Notes under the pieces: generated by a model
What the model was told of the DNA's origin: nothing
Database searches by the model: none
What the model saw: the letters and a program-made list of their open reading frames with translations, nothing else
Made by a program: the position numbers and the translations under genes
Part shown: positions 9,051 to 19,305 of the stretch, piece after piece
Layout: every line of letters starts with the position of its first letter
Numbering within the stretch: the stretch's first letter is position 1
Assembly (NCBI RefSeq): GCF_030534315.2
Contig: NZ_CP130558.2
Location: 1,110,001-1,174,000 of the forward strand
Length of the DNA stretch: 64,000 nt
Source: Thermoanaerobacterium sp. CMT5567-10
GTDB taxonomy: Bacteria > Bacillota > Thermoanaerobacteria > Thermoanaerobacterales > Thermoanaerobacteraceae
Direction of reading: 5' to 3'

Positions 9051-10121
9051 TCATTTAGATTTGTCAAATATATTAAAATTATTATCAGACAATTTTCTAA
9101 GCTCTTCAAGATGGATTTTCAAATTATCAACAAAATTATCTCTATTATCTAAAATACTTTCTGCATAATTAACCAGCTCATCAGAAGAAAATTTATCTAT
9201 CTTAAAAGATTTTAAATTTATTGACTTTAGAAAACCATCTATCTTCGGATCATAAGATATACCTATAAAAGGAACAAGGCTTACCAAAGCAAATACTAAC
9301 GAATGTAATCTTACGCCAATAAGCAACTGACAATTCTTTACTATACCCAATATCTCTTTAGGTTCATACTTGTTTTTTATTATCTTATAAGGCGATTTTA
9401 AGTAATTTGCTACTTTTTCGCTTTCAGCGTCATCCTTATTATAATAAAACGGCAAAAATACCACTTCTAAATTGTATTTTTTTGATATATCGTCAACAGC
9501 TTTAGCCAACTCTACCCTTGATAGCTCGTTATTGCCCCATTCTCTAGTACATACAACTATGTACTTTTCCTTATCTATTCCTTCATTTCTCAATATTTCT
9601 TCTAACCTTTCTTCATTACAAGGGGCAAGATCTACAACAGGGTCTGCAGCAAGGATAACATTTTTCTCGATATTAAGTTCCTTTAAAAAAATCATAGAAT
9701 CTTTGTCCCTTACTGTAATCAAATCAACCCTTCTTAAAATGAATCTGGATAACAGTCTATTGTACTTGTGCTCTAACGGTCCTATCCCTTGTCCCACAAT
9801 GTATACCTTTTTTCTTAATAAAATTCCAAAAAAAATAATCGATAGGTAATACCATAAGCTTTTGCTGCTAGTAATATCTTGTATTAAACTTCCTCCGCCA
9901 CTTAACAATATATCCGTATTTTTTATGGCACTAAAAACTTCTTTAAATGAATTTCTGTATACAGATTTGACATTATATCTAAACGATGTATTAGTAGGTG
10001 TATTTGAAAGCACTGTTATATCATCTATGCCCTTTTCTCTTAACCCGGCGATAATGCATTCCAAAACAGCATCATCGCCGGTATTTTCAAAGCCATAATA
10101 GCCCGATATCAAAATTTTCAT
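9051..10121 (-). CDS. csaB: polysaccharide pyruvyl transferase CsaB
   Basis: CsaB transfers pyruvate from phosphoenolpyruvate to the secondary cell-wall polymer, creating the ketal recognised by S-layer homology domains. The N-terminus has the family GYYGFENTGDDAVL motif and a GGGSLIQD motif near residue 95. A second GVRLHSLVFAL motif follows in the C-terminal half. Length 356 is normal. It sits between DUF5693 and tagA with short gaps, so the operon looks devoted to anchoring an S-layer. Confidence 0.93.
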   Translation of the reverse strand: MKILISGYYGFENTGDDAVLECIIAGLREKGIDDITVLSNTPTNTSFRYNVKSVYRNSFKEVFSAIKNTDILLSGGGSLIQDITSSKSLWYYLSIIFFGILLRKKVYIVGQGIGPLEHKYNRLLSRFILRRVDLITVRDKDSMIFLKELNIEKNVILAADPVVDLAPCNEERLEEILRNEGIDKEKYIVVCTREWGNNELSRVELAKAVDDISKKYNLEVVFLPFYYNKDDAESEKVANYLKSPYKIIKNKYEPKEILGIVKNCQLLIGVRLHSLVFALVSLVPFIGISYDPKIDGFLKSINLKSFKIDKFSSDELVNYAESILDNRDNFVDNLKIHLEELRKLSDNNFNIFDKSK

Positions 10122-10167
10122 TATCTATACCTCCATGGCAAAATAACATATTTTAAAACTAATCAAA

Positions 10168-12189
10168 TCAATGAAGCACTTTTTTCTTGTTTATATATTT
10201 GACTATTGAATCTAGGACAATTAAAGCAACTACCCCTATTATTACTCCAAAAATCCAGCTTATAACTGTCCTTTCCAGTGCTATTTTAAGGACACTCTCT
10301 ACATGACTCATCGTATTTGGCATTGATAATATTCCAATTGATGCAAAGATTCCAAAAATGAAATTCAATGGCTTCGATTTCTTTTTTGCTGCATATATGG
10401 CCAATATCAGAGCCGGATAACCTACTAAAAATTCTTTTGTCCTCGGCCTTGCAACAAGATAGTGTTCCAGTAAACTTCTAAATTTAAGCTCTATAGAAGT
10501 AGGCTTTATAACAGGTGAATTACCTGTCCTTGAAATATAAATAACGCCTATAACACCTGCAACTAAAACGGCTAGGACATGCCAAATTTTAATTTCAGTA
10601 TTCAAAATTTTTATAGAAGCATCTAAAAGCTTCTTAAATGTATTTATATCCCATACTTTATAGCAGTAATATGCTATATATACAACAACAGGAACTGTAA
10701 ATGAAAGTTTTACACCTCTAAAATAATCTAGTTTCAGCATGTACTTGCTGTCTGCCATTATTGCAGCTATTATTAAACCGCCGATCAAAGATATCAAAAC
10801 AGTTTTAAAGAAAATAGACAAAGAATTTCTTACGTAATGGCTATCGTCACCATTCTCAATAATCTTTTTGCTCTCTTCTATAAAATATCCAATAGCCAAT
10901 GATGGATATATTATCGACGACATCAATGCTACAGCTTTAACACCAAGATCGTTGTACTTGCTTAAAAGTAAAAATGCTGTAAATAAAACGCCTAATGTAG
11001 TGAGTATAATAGAATATTTATCTTTAAGCCCAAAAAGCATCAGCAAAAGCACTCCACCTGCAACTACGCCAAGAGAAATCAAGATTTCAATTATTTTTGA
11101 TTGATGAATTGGACTTAACGGTTTTACTATCCCTAAATTTAGTCCAGCATACTGTATAAGATTGTTTATATCTTTCAACATGGATATATTTTGTTTCATG
11201 TTAAATGCAGCAGTCTTTGTAGTATCTACCTTTGCTCTAATGTATACTATTCTTACATCTCTTTCAATAATAGACCTGTACCACCTATCTACTATGCCAT
11301 TTGCATCGTATTTATCTGTTTCCGCCTCTGATAAACCGTAAATTTTAGCACCTCTGTAATCATCAAATTTTGCAAATTTCTCTGTGCCAGCTTGCAGTTT
11401 TTTGCCCATAGGTGTATCGATTATGCCTATAGCCACACCATTCTTCTTAAACAAAGATGCAGCGTATGATATCTTATCAGGATTTCCCAAAACATCATTG
11501 CCACCAAATATGACTGTTTTGACATCATACTGTTTTAAAAGATCTATATAGCTTTGAATATCCTTATCCTTAACGCCGTTATAATTCTCTATTCTCGGTA
11601 TAATATCAAATCCCAATGATTTTACCATATCTAAATCATCTTTGTTAAACCCTAAACCCTGATCTGCATAAGTATCCATGTCCTCGTTGATTATAAATGC
11701 AAAATTCTTGTCTTTTTCAAGCACAATTAATTTATTGCTTGGCACTCTTTTCCCTAAAGATGATTTTAAAAATTCATATATCTTAGAGTCATTTGTAGCT
11801 ACAACGATGTAATCTTTTTGCACCTTTTTTTGACTGTCACTTAAATTTTTTAGGTACTCATTTAAGGCTATATTACCTGTACTGTCTTTTAGATTATAAA
11901 TATTTTCTACATCAGACAGCTTATAAAGTGATATGCTGCCAATCTCTTGAAGTCTATTCAATGTAACCTCAGGCACTGCAACGCCTTTTAAGCCATTTTC
12001 CTTAAATTCACTTAATACGTCTTGTATGCTGGACCCTGTATTTGACGCTAACTTTTCAAAATTGTATAGATCTGCTACAGTTTCAACTGTATTGTACTTA
12101 TTCTCAACACTAATTCTGGATATGTCTACAGCTACAGATACAACTAATGATAGAACTACAAAAAACACCAGTATTCTTTTCAGGCTCAA
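10168..12189 (-). CDS. DUF5693 polytopic membrane protein
   Basis: A 673-residue membrane protein of the DUF5693 family, function unknown. One N-terminal helix (about 3-22) is followed by a large domain of about 330 residues, probably outside the membrane. A C-terminal block of eight or nine helices follows. The start is set at the TTG at 12189, since AAAGGAG lies nine bases before it. The longer frame to 12252 has no ribosome site. Its place directly upstream of csaB in an S-layer anchoring operon suggests a role in polymer export or assembly; that is inference. Confidence 0.8.
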   Translation of the reverse strand: MSLKRILVFFVVLSLVVSVAVDISRISVENKYNTVETVADLYNFEKLASNTGSSIQDVLSEFKENGLKGVAVPEVTLNRLQEIGSISLYKLSDVENIYNLKDSTGNIALNEYLKNLSDSQKKVQKDYIVVATNDSKIYEFLKSSLGKRVPSNKLIVLEKDKNFAFIINEDMDTYADQGLGFNKDDLDMVKSLGFDIIPRIENYNGVKDKDIQSYIDLLKQYDVKTVIFGGNDVLGNPDKISYAASLFKKNGVAIGIIDTPMGKKLQAGTEKFAKFDDYRGAKIYGLSEAETDKYDANGIVDRWYRSIIERDVRIVYIRAKVDTTKTAAFNMKQNISMLKDINNLIQYAGLNLGIVKPLSPIHQSKIIEILISLGVVAGGVLLLMLFGLKDKYSIILTTLGVLFTAFLLLSKYNDLGVKAVALMSSIIYPSLAIGYFIEESKKIIENGDDSHYVRNSLSIFFKTVLISLIGGLIIAAIMADSKYMLKLDYFRGVKLSFTVPVVVYIAYYCYKVWDINTFKKLLDASIKILNTEIKIWHVLAVLVAGVIGVIYISRTGNSPVIKPTSIELKFRSLLEHYLVARPRTKEFLVGYPALILAIYAAKKKSKPLNFIFGIFASIGILSMPNTMSHVESVLKIALERTVISWIFGVIIGVVALIVLDSIVKYINKKKVLH

Positions 12190-12271
12190 AGAATATCGCT
12201 CCTTTATTCTTTTAGTTATTTGTATCACTTGAATTATATCACTTAAATACAACGTTGGGCAATACCATATT

Positions 12272-12301
12272 TTAGAAAAAAATAAAGCGCTTTAAAAGCG
12301 C
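12272..12301 (-). terminator. terminator after the exported-protein gene
   Basis: GCGCTT/AAGCGC stem (12287-12301) followed on the minus strand by a T-rich tract. Confidence 0.75.
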
Positions 12302-12304
12302 ATC

Positions 12305-12754
12305 TTAATTTTTTGTGTATTTTCCCATAACTACCACGATCGTATAATTTTTCGCTTTTATTCCCCTGCCATCGGATCTTGGAAACAGCAAAAGATGATT
12401 TGCTGGTATCACAGCATTATTTTTTAAATCTTTGCCACCTGTCAAATCTGAAACACCATCAGTGCTTGTAACAATTGTTGAGGAATTATCTGTTCTGACG
12501 ATTGCTTCAGAGCCCTGATATAGGGTAATGCTTTCACCTGGATTTAACTCAACTATATCATAACTATTTGTAGTATCACCACCAATTTTGCCATCTACAT
12601 AGGTTTTTAAATCATCATATTTACTATCTACATAGCTTTTAGTCACCAATGGATCCTGTTGGCTTCCTGGGTCTTGAGTTGAATCCGCATAAACTATTCC
12701 AAGTACAGCTATTATTGCAACAAATATTAATATTAATGCATAAATTTTCTTCAC
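12305..12754 (-). CDS. exported protein of unknown function
   Basis: A 149-residue protein with a clear signal segment (residues 1-23, ending VYADS). A linker QDPLVTKSYVDSKYDD precedes a compact domain with VELNPGESITL, a SDLTGGKDLK stretch, and a HLLLFPRSDGRGIKA motif near the end. I have seen this layout in exported clostridial proteins, but no function is known to me. It is monocistronic, with AGGAGG before the ATG and its own terminator. It probably acts at the cell surface. Confidence 0.75.
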   Translation of the reverse strand: MKKIYALILIFVAIIAVLGIVYADSTQDPGSQQDPLVTKSYVDSKYDDLKTYVDGKIGGDTTNSYDIVELNPGESITLYQGSEAIVRTDNSSTIVTSTDGVSDLTGGKDLKNNAVIPANHLLLFPRSDGRGIKAKNYTIVVVMGKYTKN

Positions 12755-12871
12755 TTTGTAAACCTCCTCTTATTTTATTCTATACTTAAATTCTACCATT
12801 TTCAACAACAATTACTTAACGAAATATTTTAAAAAGCACAAAAATAAAAGGACATCACTTTGTTTAGTCCT

Positions 12872-13231
12872 TTAAAAATCTATTAACCCTAAGCTTATTT
12901 GCAATGCCTCATTCACTTTTTCCATCATCTCTTGATCAAAATGACCTATTTTTTCTCTAAGCCGCTTTTTATCGATAGTCCTAATTTGTTCTAATAATAT
13001 AACAGAATCTTTATTAAGACCGTATTCCGTCCCATTTATCTCAACATGCGTTGGTAACTTCGCCTTGTTTATTTGAGATGTTATTGCTGATACAATAACT
13101 GTAGGGCTGTACTTATTGCCGATATCGTTTTGTATAACAAGTACGGGCCTAACACCACCCTGTTCTGAGCCTATCACAGGGCTTAAATCTGCATATAAAA
13201 TATCTCCACGCTTTATAATCATATCAATCAC
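12872..13231 (-). CDS. ndoA: EndoA/MazF-type mRNA interferase toxin
   Basis: A 119-residue toxin of the MazF/PemK fold that cuts single-stranded mRNA at short motifs. The family start [20 protein letters not shown] and the VIVSAIT strand are present. The gene order alr-endoAI-endoA matches Bacillus. The start GTG at 13231 overlaps the antitoxin stop; an internal ATG nine bases later is an alternative. Coupled translation would keep toxin below antitoxin. Confidence 0.93.
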   Translation of the reverse strand: MIDMIIKRGDILYADLSPVIGSEQGGVRPVLVIQNDIGNKYSPTVIVSAITSQINKAKLPTHVEINGTEYGLNKDSVILLEQIRTIDKKRLREKIGHFDQEMMEKVNEALQISLGLIDF

Positions 13232-13499
13232 ACTTTTTTAATTTTCTTTCATATCCGTTAAAACATTCATTGTCAGCGGTTAGGCCCAATTCCGCAAGTT
13301 CAGCATTTATTGCCGCCATCTCAAGGTACCCTTTTTTCATGCTCTCCCTTATTTTCATCTTCTTTCTTTCCTTGATGTACAGCTTCATAGCTTCCCTTAT
13401 AAATTCGCTGCGGTTTCTATTTTCCATAGCAGCAAGCACATCAACTTCTTCCAGTAAGCTCTCAGGCAAACTGACGAGTATTCTTTTTGTCTCGCCCAC
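13224..13499 (-). CDS. ndoAI: EndoAI-type ribbon-helix-helix antitoxin
   Basis: A 91-residue antitoxin with an N-terminal ribbon-helix-helix ([19 protein letters not shown], then [10 protein letters not shown]) that binds DNA, and a C-terminal tail that blocks the toxin. The start is GTG with AGGAGG upstream. It overlaps the toxin gene by eight bases. In the family it also represses its own operon. Confidence 0.92.
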   Translation of the reverse strand: MGETKRILVSLPESLLEEVDVLAAMENRNRSEFIREAMKLYIKERKKMKIRESMKKGYLEMAAINAELAELGLTADNECFNGYERKLKKCD

Positions 13500-13586
13500 A
13501 ATTATGACCTCCTAACACACTTATATAATTTATTATATACTGCTATATATATTAATGTCAATCTTTATTATTTTTATACATAATAT

Positions 13587-14753
13587 TTAACATTTTAAAT
13601 AATTTTCTACTTTTGTTATCTCTCCATTAAACATATATATTCTTGGTACCCTTCTAGATATTCCACAATATACTTCATAAGAAATAGTTTTTAATTTGTT
13701 TGCTATTTCATCTGCACTTACGACTTTGCCATCCGATTCACCCATGATGGTGGCAACATCTCCTTCTTCTACGCCTTCAATTGACGTTACGTCCACCATA
13801 CATTGATCCATGCATATCTTCCCCACAATAGGCGCATATTTACCTTTTATTATGACACTGTGATTATTTGACAATAGTCTATTTAGTCCATCTGCATAGC
13901 CAATAGGCAACGTGGCTATCCGGCTTTTTCTGCTTGTCTTGTACGTCCTGTTGTAACTTATATACTCACCTTCAGGAACATCTTTTATATACACAATTCT
14001 GGACCTCAATGATATAGTTGATTTTAAGTTGATTTTTTTATTAACTTCATCCGATGGATAATTTCCATACAATATAATGCCAGGCCTTACCATGTCTAGA
14101 TGAGTTTCAGGCATATCTAATATTGCAGCACTATTTGCAATGTGCCTTATTGGGATATCTATTCCACTTCTTTTTAATCGATCCGTAAGATCATTAAATA
14201 TTTTAAATTGCCGCATAGTGTATTCTTTATCCCTTTCATCAGATGACGAAAAGTGGCTGAATATGCCTTCTATATAAATTCCATCCAGTGAAGTCATGGC
14301 CACAATTTCCTCACACGCTTTATTCATATCGTTGTAACCAATGCGTCCCATGCCAGTATCAATTTTTATGTGAATTTTTGCAGTTTTCCCCTGCTTTACC
14401 GCTTCCTTTGAAATTTCCTTTGCATAGCCTAGCTCAAATACAGTTTGTGTTATATCATACTTTACAATTACATCTGCAAACTTTGGCAGTGTGTATCCCA
14501 ATATTAATATAGGTTTAATGATTCCGTGCTCTCTCAATTCAAGTGCTTCATCGAGTGTTGCAACCGCAAGATAATCAACACCGCATTTAATTAATTCTTT
14601 CGATATCTCATATGAACCATGTCCATACGCATTTGCTTTTACAACAGCCATTATTCCAGCCTTTTTATCTGTTATTTTTCTAATTTCCTTGTAATTGTGA
14701 ATTATGTTGTCAAGATTGACTTCTGCCCATGTTGGCCTATATAAGTTAAACAT
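13587..14753 (-). CDS. alr: alanine racemase
   Basis: A PLP enzyme interconverting L- and D-alanine for peptidoglycan. The PLP lysine is K39 in AVVKANAYGHG; the tyrosine-bearing C-terminal barrel motif ISYNRTYKT and KICMDQCMVD are visible. 388 residues, normal. The ATG at 14753 is chosen because GGAGG lies five bases before it; the upstream in-frame TTG would lie before that site. It follows the lipoprotein gene by 13 bases and precedes endoAI. Confidence 0.95.
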   Translation of the reverse strand: MFNLYRPTWAEVNLDNIIHNYKEIRKITDKKAGIMAVVKANAYGHGSYEISKELIKCGVDYLAVATLDEALELREHGIIKPILILGYTLPKFADVIVKYDITQTVFELGYAKEISKEAVKQGKTAKIHIKIDTGMGRIGYNDMNKACEEIVAMTSLDGIYIEGIFSHFSSSDERDKEYTMRQFKIFNDLTDRLKRSGIDIPIRHIANSAAILDMPETHLDMVRPGIILYGNYPSDEVNKKINLKSTISLRSRIVYIKDVPEGEYISYNRTYKTSRKSRIATLPIGYADGLNRLLSNNHSVIIKGKYAPIVGKICMDQCMVDVTSIEGVEEGDVATIMGESDGKVVSADEIANKLKTISYEVYCGISRRVPRIYMFNGEITKVENYLKC

Positions 14754-14766
14754 ATATACCTCCAAA

Positions 14767-15750
14767 TTATATTAAAGAATTTAAAATCATCAACACTTCA
14801 TCAGAACTAACTTTTCCATTAGAAAACACATCAATTATAAGCCCATTTCTGTCAACGACGTATCGATTGCCTTTTTTATAATACGTAATATTTCCACTCT
14901 TCTTTTTTTCAAAGCCTTTTCCGTCAAAAGTATAAACACTTTCAACAATTTTTATTATATCATTACCACTTAGATATGTTAAATTAATTGCATTATTATT
15001 TGACATATCTATACTGACATTTACAAGTACATAATTTTTCGGCATATATTCAGGAAATACCGGATTTATACCTGTATATTTATATACATCTTTTATATCT
15101 ATTGATAAATCATTTTGTATATTCATATATCTACTAAATGTAGAAATATCGCTTTGAGTAAAAAGTCCATCTTCTAGCTTAGGATTATACATAAAATTTT
15201 TGTATCTTATCTCAGCAAAAAGCTTTCCTTTTATATCGTATATCTTCAAAGATGATGGTTTGTAATCTTTTTTCGAAAACTCCATAACCTCATTATACAT
15301 GAAAGTATTCCCATCAGGGATAGGAACGTCAATTCTATAATATTCTTCTCCATCTTCTTCCTTTATTTCTCCAGCCTTTTTAAAATTAGTCACAAATGAG
15401 GCAAAAAGAGAATAAGCTGGGATATTGTCGCTATTGTCCTCGATAAAAGTCTGATTAACTTTCGAAAAATAAACATAACTTCTATTTCCATCAAACACAA
15501 TAACTTTATCAGGTTTATCTGACTCATCGTATATTTCCATGCGATATCTACCATCTTTATAAAACTGTTTCATGCTGTACTTCTTCACATTCTTGTTGTT
15601 ATGCAATTCAACATCTGCATCAGACGTATAACTTTTTAAATTATCAAGAGACTTTTTTATATTAGAAGACACATCTACATGAGACTTTTTCATGCATCCT
15701 GTAAATGCAATAGTCATCATAAGCAAAAACACTAATAAAAGTCTCTTCAA
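14767..15750 (-). CDS. LolA-like lipoprotein
   Basis: A 327-residue lipoprotein. The signal peptide ends in the lipobox FTGC (C19). The body resembles outer-membrane lipoprotein carrier (LolA-like) folds found in Firmicutes, with stretches such as DGRYRMEIYD and FDGNRSYVYF. A C-terminal domain of about 120 residues ends in a DGLIIDVFSNG strand. It lies between nnr and alr with 13-base gaps, so it is operonic. The role is unknown; regulation of envelope or sporulation factors is only a guess. Confidence 0.8.
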   Translation of the reverse strand: MKRLLLVFLLMMTIAFTGCMKKSHVDVSSNIKKSLDNLKSYTSDADVELHNNKNVKKYSMKQFYKDGRYRMEIYDESDKPDKVIVFDGNRSYVYFSKVNQTFIEDNSDNIPAYSLFASFVTNFKKAGEIKEEDGEEYYRIDVPIPDGNTFMYNEVMEFSKKDYKPSSLKIYDIKGKLFAEIRYKNFMYNPKLEDGLFTQSDISTFSRYMNIQNDLSIDIKDVYKYTGINPVFPEYMPKNYVLVNVSIDMSNNNAINLTYLSGNDIIKIVESVYTFDGKGFEKKKSGNITYYKKGNRYVVDRNGLIIDVFSNGKVSSDEVLMILNSLI

Positions 15751-15763
15751 TCACATCACCTCT

Positions 15764-17290
15764 TCACAATTTCATAGCATACGGAATGTGCTCAATAATA
15801 TTTGTGGCAGTTAAACCATATTCTCCATACTTGTCTGCCGCCATATCGCCTGCTTTCCCATGGTAAAATACGCCGTATACTGCTGCTTTTATGCAAGTCA
15901 GTCCTTGAACCAAAAAAGATGAAATCATTCCTGTTAAAACATCTCCAGAGCCAGCCGTTGCCATACCAGGATTCCCTGTACAATTTATATATATGCCTTC
16001 GGTGTTACTTCCTATTACTGTTCTTGAACCTTTAAGCACAAGTGTTACTTTATACTTATCAACAAATTTTTCTACCGTATCATATATATTTTTATTTATA
16101 TCATCGATAGAAATACCTAAAATCCGTGACATTTCCCCCATGTGAGGCGTCAAAATAATGTCTTTACCATAAATGATATCTACCATATCTGATAAAACAT
16201 TCAGAGCATCCGCATCCAGTACTATTGGTTTATCTATTCTTAATATTATTTCTTTTACAAAAGCTTTTACATCCACACTATTAGAAAGCCCCGGTCCTAT
16301 CGCCACCGCATCTACCGTCTTTGAAAGATCTAAAACTTCTTCTACTGAACCTATATAGAATGTCCCATCTTTGTCATCTACACCGTATGTTATAATCTCT
16401 TTTAAACTTTCCTGTAAGATAGGCTGAATAGTTCTTGGAACAGCTAATTTGACAATTCCACAGCCAGTTTTTATAGCACTCGTGGCGCACAAAGCTGCAG
16501 CTCCAGTCATATTCTTTGAACCAGCTATAATCAAAAGTTTTCCATAATCACCTTTATGTGTATTTCTACTTCTTCTAGGCAAATTCACATCTTCCTGTGA
16601 AACTATATGATATTTGCAATTAAAGCTATCAATCAAGTTTTTGGGTATACCTATATCTGCGACAATAACATCACCTGCATAGTCTACACCAGGGTATACG
16701 GCAATACCTTTTTTCATAAACTGCATCGTTATCGTCTTATTAGCTTTTACCGCATATCCTTCCACATGTCCATTGTCTCCATTTATTCCGGATGGTATGT
16801 CGATAGATATAATGTACTTTCCAGATCCATTTATGATTTCTATCAAATCTTTGCCTATACCTGTTATCTCTCTATCAAGTCCTGTGCCATATAATCCATC
16901 TATTATTAAATCGCATTCTTTGACATTCTTTTCAAAAAATTTTAGCTGCTCTTTTTGCATTATTTCAGCAACAAAAATTCCCATATTAATTATTATGTCA
17001 AGATTTTTTTTAGCATCTCCTGTAATTGTCCCCATACTGGCTATAATAAAAACTTTCACATCAAACCCGCTGTTAAATAGATATCTTGCTGCTACATACC
17101 CGTCTCCACCATTGTTTCCCTTGCCACATAAAATGATGACATTTTTTTTATTATTGTACGCTAAATATTCATTAGCATGTTCTGCAACAGCTCGCCCTGC
17201 ATTTTCCATCAAACATATTGACGGCACTCCTAATGAATTTATAGCTATAGATTCGATTTCTCTCATTTCTTTATTTGAAACAATCTTCAT
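15764..17290 (-). CDS. nnr: bifunctional NAD(P)H-hydrate epimerase / ADP-dependent dehydratase
   Basis: A 508-residue metabolite-repair enzyme. The N-terminal NnrE epimerase (about 1-215) shows GKGNNGGDGYVAARYL. The C-terminal NnrD dehydratase (about 225-508) shows TPHMGEMSRI and the ribokinase-like NPGMATAGSGDVLTGM. Together they restore heat- or enzyme-damaged NAD(P)H, a reaction with obvious use in a thermophile. First gene of nnr-lipoprotein-alr. Confidence 0.95.
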   Translation of the reverse strand: MKIVSNKEMREIESIAINSLGVPSICLMENAGRAVAEHANEYLAYNNKKNVIILCGKGNNGGDGYVAARYLFNSGFDVKVFIIASMGTITGDAKKNLDIIINMGIFVAEIMQKEQLKFFEKNVKECDLIIDGLYGTGLDREITGIGKDLIEIINGSGKYIISIDIPSGINGDNGHVEGYAVKANKTITMQFMKKGIAVYPGVDYAGDVIVADIGIPKNLIDSFNCKYHIVSQEDVNLPRRSRNTHKGDYGKLLIIAGSKNMTGAAALCATSAIKTGCGIVKLAVPRTIQPILQESLKEIITYGVDDKDGTFYIGSVEEVLDLSKTVDAVAIGPGLSNSVDVKAFVKEIILRIDKPIVLDADALNVLSDMVDIIYGKDIILTPHMGEMSRILGISIDDINKNIYDTVEKFVDKYKVTLVLKGSRTVIGSNTEGIYINCTGNPGMATAGSGDVLTGMISSFLVQGLTCIKAAVYGVFYHGKAGDMAADKYGEYGLTATNIIEHIPYAMKL

Positions 17291-17367
17291 ATAATCATCT
17301 CCATAATTATTTTATTACTGTATATTATAAACTGAAAAATAAAATAAAAAAAGAAGGCCAAAAGCCC

Positions 17368-17730
17368 TCATATAGCAATTTTGCATTCCTTCGCATATTC
17401 ATCATAATCTGCTATGTACTCAATGTACATATCATCAATTATGTCAGATAAGTGCAATGGTGACAAGTCCTCACTACAGAATTTCTTTGCTAGTGCTTCA
17501 ACTTTGTCTTTATATGGACTTACATGTACTACAGCATCTCCAAATTCTGCCTCAACTGTGTTTTCCGAAACTACTTGCTCTGAAATTTCGATTCCAAAGG
17601 AAGGAATTTCGACGTTTTCGCCACCGTTAAATACATTGACCTTTGATTTTACAACAGCATACTTTCGCACAATCATTTTGTCGCCATAGTTTATTGTCGA
17701 TACAAATTCGATTACTCTTTTGTAATACAT
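17368..17730 (-). CDS. small protein of unknown function (DUF6514-like)
   Basis: A 120-residue soluble protein. It opens with a beta-rich half (VIEFVSTINYGDKMIVRKY, then SFGIEISE) and ends in an acidic helical half. It resembles DUF6514 proteins of clostridia, but that match is from memory. A GGAGG site precedes the start. It is a single gene between nnr and DUF815. Confidence 0.7.
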   Translation of the reverse strand: MYYKRVIEFVSTINYGDKMIVRKYAVVKSKVNVFNGGENVEIPSFGIEISEQVVSENTVEAEFGDAVVHVSPYKDKVEALAKKFCSEDLSPLHLSDIIDDMYIEYIADYDEYAKECKIAI

Positions 17731-18002
17731 TTTTAGAACCTCCTTAATTCGTTCTAAGCTTTAAATTTTTATCAAAGATTTACTATTAATGTAAAAATTC
17801 TATTATAATATTCTATTTATCCCTCAAAAATCCTTCTTTTTTTAGAATATTTTTTATCGACAGAAAATGATATAATTTTTCAGCTGTAAACATTTAACAT
17901 CACATAAATAGCCAGTTTCCTTGTTTTATGAAAACAAATCAACCAGATTAATACACTATAATGGTGAAATATGTCGAAAATATTTTTAAAAAATAAAAAT
18001 TT
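17731..18002. other. AT-rich intergenic stretch
   Basis: About 270 bases with no coding signal. It should hold the promoter of the small gene at 17730. I see no clear structure or protein remnant. Confidence 0.5.
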
Positions 18003-18033
18003 AAAAAGGACTTCTTTAAAGAAATCCTTTTTT
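18003..18033. terminator. terminator after the DUF815 gene
   Basis: Arms AAAAGGA-CTTCTTT and AAAGAAA-TCCTTTT form a nearly perfect palindrome ending in T-runs on both strands. Confidence 0.8.
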
Positions 18034-19282
18034 AACGGCTTCTTATGTAATCAATAAACTGTTTTGCAGATCTAGGTGACATTCCATTGTGCCATGCGCA
18101 CCATCTAAGGGATTCACTTTTTAATGTATCCATGTCTAAACTAATGCCGTATTTCTGAGCCAGTGATTTTACGATTTTTAGATATCCCTCCTGATTTGGG
18201 GACATGAACGTAATAGTAATTCCAAACCTATCCGCAAGCGACAACTTTTCTTCTTTTGTATCCATCAAATGAAGCTCATTTTGAACACTGTCATCTAAAT
18301 ACTCTCTTATCAAGTGCCTTCTATTAGATGTAGCGTATATAATTACATTTTCAGGAAGCTTTTCAATACCACCTTCCAGCGTAGATTTTAATATTTTGTA
18401 TTCAGTTTCATTTTCTTCAAATGATAAATCATCCAAAAATAAGATAAATTTCAGTCCTCTGCTGCTTATAATATTTATTATCTTGTTTAGATCCATCATA
18501 TCTTGGCGACTTACTTCAATCAGTCTGAGGCCCTTTTTGTAGTACATATTAAGCACAGCCTTCACAGTAGATGATTTACCAGTTCCTCTATCCCCATACA
18601 ACAGTATGTTTGACGCAGGAAGTCCTCTCATAAATCCATCCGTGTTATCTATGACAATTCTATGCTCCTCTTCGTATCCTACAAGATCATCAAATTCCAC
18701 AGGATCAGGATTTTCAACGCCTATAAGTTTTCCGTTATGCCATCTAAATGCTCTATATCTGTTGAATAGACCGCAACCATTTTTATTATAATATTCGATT
18801 ATCTCATCTACAGTCTTATAATCTAGTATATATTCAGTATTATTTTTCAGTGAAATAATAAGATTTTCCCAGGGCGGCATATTGAAAGATATGTACTCTT
18901 TCATGTACTCTGCTAAGTCTACATCTGCAATTTTTTTTAAGACTTCTAACTCTTTTTCTGCCGCCATTTTAAGCCTTTTATCTATCATGTCTTGTCCAAA
19001 CTTCTCAGATAAAAGGCTAAAAATATTTTCATCAACTTTTACTAAATCATTAATTTTTGACTTCCATATGCCGTTGTAAATATCGTTCTTTACAGCGTAT
19101 TTCGTCAACTCAGAATACAATTCGCTATACAGTTTATATACGCCATCTACATCCGGCTTTCCATCAGATATAAACTCTAAAATTTTAACAAATTTTTTAA
19201 CTGTATCGTCACTAAGCACGTTTTTGTATATTACGACTCTTCTCAAATCTTTTATCAATTCATTTATATATTGTTTAGTCAC
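18032..19282 (-). CDS. DUF815 AAA+-type ATPase
   Basis: A 416-residue ATP-binding protein of the DUF815 family. A helical N-terminal part (1-200) precedes the P-loop domain with Walker A GDRGTGKSS (230-238), a Walker B-like FILFLDDLSF, and a sensor-like YATSNRRHL. The C-terminal lid carries WCAWHNGMSPRSAKQF. The cellular role is unknown. The start is GTG with AAAGGGGG upstream. It follows yjbQ by a short gap and may share its transcript. Confidence 0.87.
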   Translation of the reverse strand: MTKQYINELIKDLRRVVIYKNVLSDDTVKKFVKILEFISDGKPDVDGVYKLYSELYSELTKYAVKNDIYNGIWKSKINDLVKVDENIFSLLSEKFGQDMIDKRLKMAAEKELEVLKKIADVDLAEYMKEYISFNMPPWENLIISLKNNTEYILDYKTVDEIIEYYNKNGCGLFNRYRAFRWHNGKLIGVENPDPVEFDDLVGYEEEHRIVIDNTDGFMRGLPASNILLYGDRGTGKSSTVKAVLNMYYKKGLRLIEVSRQDMMDLNKIINIISSRGLKFILFLDDLSFEENETEYKILKSTLEGGIEKLPENVIIYATSNRRHLIREYLDDSVQNELHLMDTKEEKLSLADRFGITITFMSPNQEGYLKIVKSLAQKYGISLDMDTLKSESLRWCAWHNGMSPRSAKQFIDYIRSR

Positions 19283-19305
19283 AACAATTATCCCCCTTTT
19301 ACAAT

